Assembly: GCF_007856155.1 (NCBI RefSeq)
Contig: NZ_CP042266.1
Location: forward strand, 4,278,001-4,342,000
Length of the DNA: 64,000 nucleotides
Direction of reading: 5' to 3'
Source: Streptomyces qinzhouensis
GTDB taxonomy: Bacteria > Actinomycetota > Actinomycetes > Streptomycetales > Streptomycetaceae
The notes beneath the pieces are model-generated. The model searched no databases, was not told the origin of the DNA, and saw nothing but the letters and a program-made list of their open reading frames with translations. Both the position numbers and the translations under genes were made by a program. Below, one piece after another: positions 58,965-64,000 of this stretch. Position 1 is the first letter of the stretch. Every line of letters begins with the position of its first letter.

Positions 58965-59018
58965 CGGACCGAGCGGTCAGGTTATGTGTTACGGTTCAGA
59001 ACATGACCGCGCGGTCCG
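58965..59018. promoter_or_regulatory. Paired TetR operators
   Basis: CGGACCGAGCGGTCA at 58965-58979 and TGACCGCGCGGTCCG at 59004-59018 match in 14 of 15 positions when one is reversed. Each is itself palindromic around GACCG...CGGTC. They flank a 24-bp AT-richer segment that should hold the divergent promoters. Confidence 0.65.
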
Positions 59019-59213
59019 TTTATCTGAACGGGGCGTACGGGAGGGCCTGGCCGGCCCCTGTCCACGGATGCCGCGGACCGGGGAAACCGGGTCTTCCGGG
59101 CCCCTTCCGGCCGGGCCGCACGGCGCGCGGCACCTCAGAGCCGAGCGCCACGGTCGCGCGGCCCCACCCCCCGGGGCCGCGCCCGAAGCAGTACGAGAGT
59201 GAGAGGAAACGTC

Positions 59214-59975
59214 ATGGACGTCCGCGGCTACGAGACCGGCCCCATCAAGGCGGAGGCGGCCTTCACCTCCGACTTCCCCCTGGACAACCGCTACTCCACC
59301 CAGGACCTGGTCGACATGCTGGAGCGTGAGCGCCCCAACATGGACATCCGTCCCGGCATGCGGCACAAGTACACCCCGCTGCGCTTCGACCCGGCCACCG
59401 GCGTCAAGTACATCGGCGGGCGCTACCTCTTCGACACCTGGGAGAACGTCCTCGACTACAACCACTTCACCAACGAGGAGCTCTACCCCGAGCCGGGTGT
59501 GAAGTTCTGGTCGCGCTTTCCGGGTGTGGACAAGCACTACTGGAAGGTGACCGGCGCGCACGACTTCAAGCCGATGGCCACCTCCCACCACATCAACCGG
59601 TTCGAGCGCTACTCCTACACCGGTGACGCCGAGACGCTGCTCGCCGAGGTCTGGCCCGCGATCCGTGACGAGGCCGAGAAGCAGGGTCTGTCCAGCGTCT
59701 GGCTGATGTTCCAGCCGGAGGAGAAGCAGATCGGCATCCTCACGGTCGCGGAGAAGGCCGGCGACGCCGACCAGGCCGTCGCGATCTCCAAGGGCCTGGA
59801 GTACCTGGAGCGCCTCGACGCCTTCGGACGCTTCCTGCCGCAGGCGCTCGGCACCGAGCAGCTCATGGACCGGACCAGCCTGATCATCTCCTCCTGGCTG
59901 CCCGAGTCCCGGGCCCTCGGCGGCGCGCACTCGTCCTTCGACGTGTCGCCGCCGCACCCGAAGCCGCAGATCTGA
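59214..59975 (+). CDS. Conserved hypothetical protein controlled by TetR 1
   Basis: 253 residues from ATG 59214 with GAGAGGAAAC upstream. Segments include FTSDFPLDNRYSTQDLVDML, GMRHKYTPLRFDPATGVKYI, GGRYLFDTWENVLDYNHF, and later EKQGLSSVWLMFQPEEKQIG and LTVAEKAGDADQAVAISKGL. The mix of strands and helices could be a dimeric alpha/beta-barrel fold. No signal or catalytic motif is visible and I do not recognise the family. Divergent placement from TetR 1 suggests it answers the same ligand. Confidence 0.75.
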   Translation: MDVRGYETGPIKAEAAFTSDFPLDNRYSTQDLVDMLERERPNMDIRPGMRHKYTPLRFDPATGVKYIGGRYLFDTWENVLDYNHFTNEELYPEPGVKFWSRFPGVDKHYWKVTGAHDFKPMATSHHINRFERYSYTGDAETLLAEVWPAIRDEAEKQGLSSVWLMFQPEEKQIGILTVAEKAGDADQAVAISKGLEYLERLDAFGRFLPQALGTEQLMDRTSLIISSWLPESRALGGAHSSFDVSPPHPKPQI

Positions 59976-60050
59976 CCGCGGGAGGTCCTCGTATCCGAGT
60001 GCCGGAGATTCGGTGACGGACGGCACAAGGACGGCACAAGGACGGCACAA

Positions 60051-60097
60051 GCGGGCGCCCGGGCGGAACACCCTCACGGTTCCGGCCGGGCGCCCGC
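60051..60097 (+). terminator. Terminator-like hairpin after the hypothetical gene
   Basis: GCGGGCGCCCGG at 60051-60062 pairs perfectly with 60086-60097. A short GACGGCACAAG triplicate precedes it at about 60018-60050. Confidence 0.6.
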
Positions 60098-60111
60098 GTC
60101 GTTCGCGTGCC

Positions 60112-60276
60112 GGTGCCTTCGCCGTACGCGCCCGTTCGCGGGCCGGTGCCTCTGCCGTACGCGCCCGTTGGCGAGGCGGCGCCTTCGCCGTACGCGCCCG
60201 TTCGCGGGCCGGTGCCTCTGCCGTACGCGCCCGTTCGCGGGCCGGTGCCTCCGCCGTACGCGCCCGTTCGCGGGGC
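60112..60276. repeat. 33-bp minisatellite, five copies
   Basis: Units start at 60112, 60145, 60178, 60211 and 60244, based on GGTGCCTCTGCCGTACGCGC and the rest of the 33-bp unit. One frame would give PYAPVRGPVPL repeats, but no gene with a ribosome site covers it. It lies between two gene ends, downstream of the terminator. Confidence 0.85.
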
Positions 60277-60303
60277 GGGGCGGCGCGTGTCCGTGGGAGG
60301 CCG

Positions 60304-60987
60304 TCAGCCGGTTTCGGCGGGGCGGGCCGTCAGGTCCAGGCTTCCCGGTACGGCGGCGAACGCGCGGTCCGTCAGGGCGATCAGCTCCGGCCGGCCCGCG
60401 TCCGCCGCCCCCGTCGACCAGGCATGCAGCGCGCACCGGAAGGCCGCCACGGTGATCTCCAGGGCGATCCGCAGCCGCAGTTCGTCCGTCCCCGGCGCCG
60501 CCGGGAGCGTGTCGTCCGCCTCCAGCGGGCCCAGCCGGGTCGACAGCAGCGCCAGTACGGCGTCCGTGGTCTCCGCGCAGTGCTGGAGGCTGTGCGCCGC
60601 GAGTGCCGGGGTCCGCTCCACGAGCCTGCGGCTCTCCGCGAACCGCCGCTCCCACTCCCCGTCCATCCGCTCCAGCGCGGTGATCAGGGTCCGGTGCAGC
60701 GCGCCGAGGACCGGTCCGGAGAGCCCGGTCTCCCGCAGGACGTCGAGGAAGGCGTCCCAGAACTCCTTCTCCGGCGCCAGGGCCACCTCCTCCTTCGAGC
60801 TGAAGTAGCGGAAGAAGGTGCGCTTGGAGATCTCGACGTCGTCGGTGAGGTCGTCGAGGGTCGTCCGGTCGAAGCCGTCCCTGGCGTAGCGCGCGAGCGC
60901 CGTATCGACCAGGGCACGCCGGGTGCGCAGCCGCTTGCGCTCACGCAGGGGCAGCACGCTTTCCGGCTCGCTGGTCGACGTCGTCAT
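60304..60987 (-). CDS. TetR-family regulator 2
   Basis: 227 residues from ATG 60987. The helix-turn-helix reads ALVDTALARYARDGFDRTTL then LTDDVEISKRTFFRYFSSKE, with the AcrR-like RTFFRYF motif. It is divergent from the oxidoreductase at 61124, with a palindrome between them at 61042-61058. It probably represses that gene and perhaps the flavoenzymes after it. Confidence 0.88.
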   Translation of the reverse strand: MTTSTSEPESVLPLRERKRLRTRRALVDTALARYARDGFDRTTLDDLTDDVEISKRTFFRYFSSKEEVALAPEKEFWDAFLDVLRETGLSGPVLGALHRTLITALERMDGEWERRFAESRRLVERTPALAAHSLQHCAETTDAVLALLSTRLGPLEADDTLPAAPGTDELRLRIALEITVAAFRCALHAWSTGAADAGRPELIALTDRAFAAVPGSLDLTARPAETG

Positions 60988-61041
60988 ACCGGCGAGTGTA
61001 GGCAGACCGGCCGCCGGAATAAGGGATCGGCCCTCCAGTGT

Positions 61042-61058
61042 TTGCCCCTCATAGGCAA
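61042..61058. promoter_or_regulatory. Candidate operator of TetR 2
   Basis: TTGCC-N7-GGCAA at 61042-61058, flanked by AGTG and CACT-like bases that extend the symmetry. It lies midway between the divergent starts. Confidence 0.5.
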
Positions 61059-61123
61059 GTGCCACTGAGTGACATTTTCTCTTCCGGTGCCTGCCGCTCG
61101 TACCGACCATCCGGAGGAACCCC

Positions 61124-62050
61124 ATGCGTGCCCTGATCGTCGACCGCTCCGCCCCCGGGCAGCTGCGCATCGCCGACGTCCCCGACCCCGTCCCCGCTCC
61201 GCACCAGGCGCTCGTACGGATCACGGCGATCTCGCCCAACCCGGCCGAGTTCCGTTACATCCTCCCGGGCGTTCCGGACGGCGCGGTGATCGGCTGGGAC
61301 GCCGCGGGCGTGGTCGAGCGGGCCGCCGCCGACGGCTCGGGCCCGGCGGCCGGCACCCCCGTGACCACCCTCGGCCTCAGCGAGGGCTGGGCGGAGCTGC
61401 GAGCCGTCGATACGGCACTGATCGGCACCGTCCCCGAGGGCGCCGACCCCGGCGAGATGAGCACCCTGCCCGTTTCGGCCGGGACCGCGCTGCGCGCCCT
61501 GCGCAAGCTGGGCCCGCTGCTGGGCCGCCGGGTCCTGATCACCGGGGCCTCGGGCGCGGTCGGCCGGTTCGCCGTCCAGCTCGCCGCCCGGGGCGGCGCG
61601 TATGTCGTCGCCGTGGCCCGGAAGCCGGAGCTCGCCGCTGAACTGCGCGCCCTCGGCGCCGACGAGGTCGTCACCGGCCCCGGCGGGGTCACCGGGCCGG
61701 TCGACGGAGTCCTCGACCAGGTCGGCGGGCCCGATCTCGCCGCGTACTTCGGTCTGCTGGGCGAGGGCGGCACGCTCGTACTGACCGGCGCGGCCTCCGG
61801 CGGATCCACGGTCTTCGAGCCGGGCGCCCTGCTCGCCGACCCGGCCCGCCGGGACCGGGCGATCGTCACCTTCTTCGAGATGTCCGGCGACGGCATCGAC
61901 CGGGATCTGAGCTGGCTGGCCGCCGAGGTCGCCGGGGGCAGGCTCCGTCCGCATATCGCCGTGCGCGGCGACTGGGCCGACGCGACCGCGACCCTCGACG
62001 CCGTACGCGAGAGCCGGCTCGCCGGAAAGGCCGTACTGGACCTGGGCTGA
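61124..62050 (+). CDS. Zinc-independent quinone oxidoreductase-like dehydrogenase (MDR superfamily)
   Basis: 308 residues. The N-terminal GroES-like domain ([36 protein letters not shown]) lacks the zinc ligands of alcohol dehydrogenases. The Rossmann domain has the NADPH motif [20 protein letters not shown] at about 140. It reduces alpha,beta-unsaturated carbonyls or quinones in many relatives; the substrate here is unknown. It is controlled by the divergent TetR 2. Confidence 0.85.
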   Translation: MRALIVDRSAPGQLRIADVPDPVPAPHQALVRITAISPNPAEFRYILPGVPDGAVIGWDAAGVVERAAADGSGPAAGTPVTTLGLSEGWAELRAVDTALIGTVPEGADPGEMSTLPVSAGTALRALRKLGPLLGRRVLITGASGAVGRFAVQLAARGGAYVVAVARKPELAAELRALGADEVVTGPGGVTGPVDGVLDQVGGPDLAAYFGLLGEGGTLVLTGAASGGSTVFEPGALLADPARRDRAIVTFFEMSGDGIDRDLSWLAAEVAGGRLRPHIAVRGDWADATATLDAVRESRLAGKAVLDLG

Positions 62051-62180
62051 CGGCGGCAGAGCCCGCCTCATGACGGCGACGGCCCGGTTCCCCCACCGGA
62101 ACCGGGCCCCCCGAACCCTCCCGACTCCCCGGGGCCCGCCCACCGGCGCCCCGCCCACCGAAAGAACCGAAAGTACCGCC

Positions 62181-63173
62181 ATGAACACCCCTCGTGTCCC
62201 GCTCTCCGTCCTCGACCTCGCCCCGATCCGCAACGACCGGCCGGCCGCCGACGCCCTGGCGAACACCGTCGCGCTGGCCCGCGCCACCGAGGCGTACGGC
62301 TACCGCCGCTTCTGGATCTCCGAGCACCACAACACCCCGGCGATGGCCAGCTCCGCGACCGCGATCATCATCGGGCAGGTCGCCGCCGCCACCGAGCGGA
62401 TCATGGTCGGCGCGGGCGGCATCATGCTGCCCAACCACGCCCCCTATGTGGTCGCCGAGCAGTTCGGCACCCTCGCCGCCTACCACCCCGGCCGGATCGA
62501 CCTCGGCCTGGGCCGCGCACCCGGCACCGACCCGTGGACCACCCGCGCCCTGCGGCGCGAGCACCGGAGCGGCGCCGACTTCCCCGAGCTGGTCAACGAA
62601 CTCCGCGGCTACCTCGCGCCCGGCAGCGCCGAGCGCAAGGTCCGCGCGATCCCGGGCGAGGGCTCCGGCGTCCCGGTCTTCGTCCTCGGCTCCAGCACCT
62701 TCGGCGCGGCCCTCGCCGCCCGCGAGGGGCTGCCCTTCGTCTTCGCCTCGCACTTCGCGCCGGACCAGCTCGGCACCGCGCTGGAGCTGTACCGCGCCGG
62801 ATTCCGCCCGTCGGCGACCCTGGCGAAGCCGTACGCGATCGTCGCGGCCAACGCGGTCGTCGCCGATACGGAGACCGAGGCGGTACGGATCTTCAGCTCG
62901 CTCCAGCAGAAGTTCCTGACCCACTTCCGCGGCGGCATGGAGTTCCGGCCGCCGGTGGACGACATCGACGCGCTCTGGTCGCCGCAGGAGGCGCAGATGG
63001 TCAACGGCATGCTCGCCGAGTCCTATGTGGGTACCCCGGACACCGTCCGCCGCGGCCTCGAAGGACTCGTCGACCGTACCGGCGCCGACGAGCTGATGAT
63101 CCTCGGCGAGGCCTGGGACTTCGAGGCCCGGCTGCGCTCGTACGAACTGCTCGCCCAGGCCTGGAGCCTCTGA
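62181..63173 (+). CDS. LLM-class flavin-dependent oxidoreductase
   Basis: 330 residues. The luciferase-like TIM barrel is evident from [80 protein letters not shown] and [20 protein letters not shown]. These enzymes use FMN or F420. The ATG follows a weak site 130 bp after the dehydrogenase, and a short frame fills the gap. It is followed closely by the flavin oxidoreductase, so the three may share a transcript. Confidence 0.88.
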   Translation: MNTPRVPLSVLDLAPIRNDRPAADALANTVALARATEAYGYRRFWISEHHNTPAMASSATAIIIGQVAAATERIMVGAGGIMLPNHAPYVVAEQFGTLAAYHPGRIDLGLGRAPGTDPWTTRALRREHRSGADFPELVNELRGYLAPGSAERKVRAIPGEGSGVPVFVLGSSTFGAALAAREGLPFVFASHFAPDQLGTALELYRAGFRPSATLAKPYAIVAANAVVADTETEAVRIFSSLQQKFLTHFRGGMEFRPPVDDIDALWSPQEAQMVNGMLAESYVGTPDTVRRGLEGLVDRTGADELMILGEAWDFEARLRSYELLAQAWSL

Positions 63174-63203
63174 CCTCCCCCTCCTGCAAGGAAAGGAAAG
63201 CCC

Positions 63204-64000
63204 GTGAACGCGCCCGCCGCCCTCTTCGAGTCCGTCCGGCTCGGTGACCTCACCCTGCCCAACCGTATGGTCATGGCCCCGATGAGCCGGGCCCGCGCGG
63301 ACGCCGACGGCACCCCGAGCGCGCTGATGGCCGACTACTACGCCCAGCGCGCCACGGCCGGGCTGATCGTCGCCGAGGGCACCCACCCGGTCGCCGCCGG
63401 GGCCATCGGCCCCGGCGCGCCCGGTCTGTTCACCGACGCCCACCAGGACGGCTGGTCCCGGATCGCGGACGGGGTGCACGCGGCGGGTGGGCGCGTCTTC
63501 CTTCAGCTCATGCACGCGGGCAGGCTGGCGCACCCCGACTTCCTGCCCGGGGGCGCCCGTCCGGTCGCCCCCTCGGCGGTGGCCGCCGACACCCTCGTCC
63601 ACACCTCCGCCGGGCGGGTGCCCGCCGTGACCCCGGACGCGCTCACCGACACCGCTCTGCGCGAGCTGATCGGCGGATTCGTCCACTCCGCCTGCCGGGC
63701 CGTGGCCGCCGGGCTCGACGGAGTCGAGATCCACGCCGCCAACGGCTATCTGCTCCACCAGTTCCTCGCGGAGAACGCCAATCTCCGCACCGACCGCTGG
63801 GGCGGCGACACCGAGGGCCGGATCCGGCTCACCGTCGATATCGCCCGCGCCGTCGCCGGGACCGTCGGCCCGCACCGGGTCGGGGTGCGGATCTCACCGT
63901 CCAACCCCTTCGGCGACCTGGCGGAGAGCGACCCGTACACCACTTATACGGAGCTGATCCGCGCGCTCGCCCCGCTCCGGCTCGCCTATCTGCACCACGG
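63204..64000 (+). CDS. Old Yellow Enzyme-family NADH:flavin oxidoreductase (partial)
   Basis: The first 265 residues are in the window, starting at GTG 63204 after AAGGAAAGGAAAG; the rest is cut off. The start LFESVRLGDLTLPNRMVMAP, then MSRARADADGTPSALMADYY, QLMHAGRLAHPDFLPGGARP, GVEIHAANGYLLHQFLAENA and NLRTDRWGGDTEGRIRLTVD are classic Old Yellow Enzyme blocks, with H and N of HAANGY at the active site. It reduces activated alkenes with FMN and NAD(P)H, consistent with its neighbours in electrophile detoxification. Confidence 0.92.
   Translation, partial: MNAPAALFESVRLGDLTLPNRMVMAPMSRARADADGTPSALMADYYAQRATAGLIVAEGTHPVAAGAIGPGAPGLFTDAHQDGWSRIADGVHAAGGRVFLQLMHAGRLAHPDFLPGGARPVAPSAVAADTLVHTSAGRVPAVTPDALTDTALRELIGGFVHSACRAVAAGLDGVEIHAANGYLLHQFLAENANLRTDRWGGDTEGRIRLTVDIARAVAGTVGPHRVGVRISPSNPFGDLAESDPYTTYTELIRALAPLRLAYLHH

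Noticed and set aside
60107..60808. A Pro-rich protein encoded by the 33-bp repeats
   Set aside because: The frame runs antisense into the TetR 2 gene, has no ribosome site and no conserved part.

Overview
The window is high-GC actinomycete DNA, most likely Streptomyces or a close relative. The evidence is strong G/C bias at third codon positions, many GTG starts with GTGA/ATGA overlaps, a WhiB protein, DUF317, DUF2637 and DUF4913 proteins, MmyB-type XRE and TetR regulators, and mycothiol-era arsenic genes. All of this was read by eye; no search was run.

Region 1 (about 1 to 38,280) is most of an integrated conjugative element of the type IV secretion (T4SS) kind. Its right end is a duplicated 3' piece of a tRNA-Thr(CGT) gene at 38,236-38,278. 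The left end, with the integrase, lies outside the window. A rightward operon (2,589-9,437) carries replication genes (a lambda O-like initiator with embedded iterons, then a DnaC-like loader), WhiB, DUF2637, MobC and a relaxase. A perfect 18-bp inverted repeat inside mobC is the best oriT candidate. A leftward block (24,885-9,751) holds the VirD4-type coupling protein and about twenty accessory proteins. Many of these end in a similar Ala/Pro-rich, Arg-ended tail with a RAEAAxxR core. A second leftward operon (33,325-26,004) encodes the mating channel: VirB1-like hydrolase, VirB2-like and VirB8-like subunits, VirB6-like, the SCO6880-like VirB3/VirB4-N protein and the VirB4 ATPase. The rightward operon and the channel operon start behind the same two-part leader: a hairpin with a conserved TTAGCCG loop and covarying stem, then a 19-bp block, then a start codon 35-36 nt later. 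Cargo near the right end is a DPPY methyltransferase, a PD-(D/E)XK/DUF5655 nuclease and a ricin-lectin protein.

Region 2 (38,779 to 49,213) is a defence or conflict island. It has a small Bell-like effector with a C-terminal RHIM/BASS-like amyloid motif, two NB-ARC-TPR (NLR-like) proteins carrying the matching motif at their N-termini, and two paralogous GT-B-like proteins, each convergent with one NLR. Each GT-B-like gene has a perfect 7-bp tandem repeat at its 5' end (about 13 and 24 copies). The arrangement suggests amyloid-templated NLR signalling with contingency-locus control. A kinase remnant and an AbiEii-type toxin-antitoxin pair follow.

Region 3 (49,425 to 64,000) looks chromosomal: an arsR-acr3-arsC operon, a 1,617-residue DUF11-repeat surface protein, a sortase-like lipoprotein without catalytic His and Cys, an L,D-transpeptidase, and two divergent TetR units next to a conserved hypothetical, a quinone oxidoreductase-like enzyme, a luciferase-like monooxygenase and an Old Yellow Enzyme cut by the window end.
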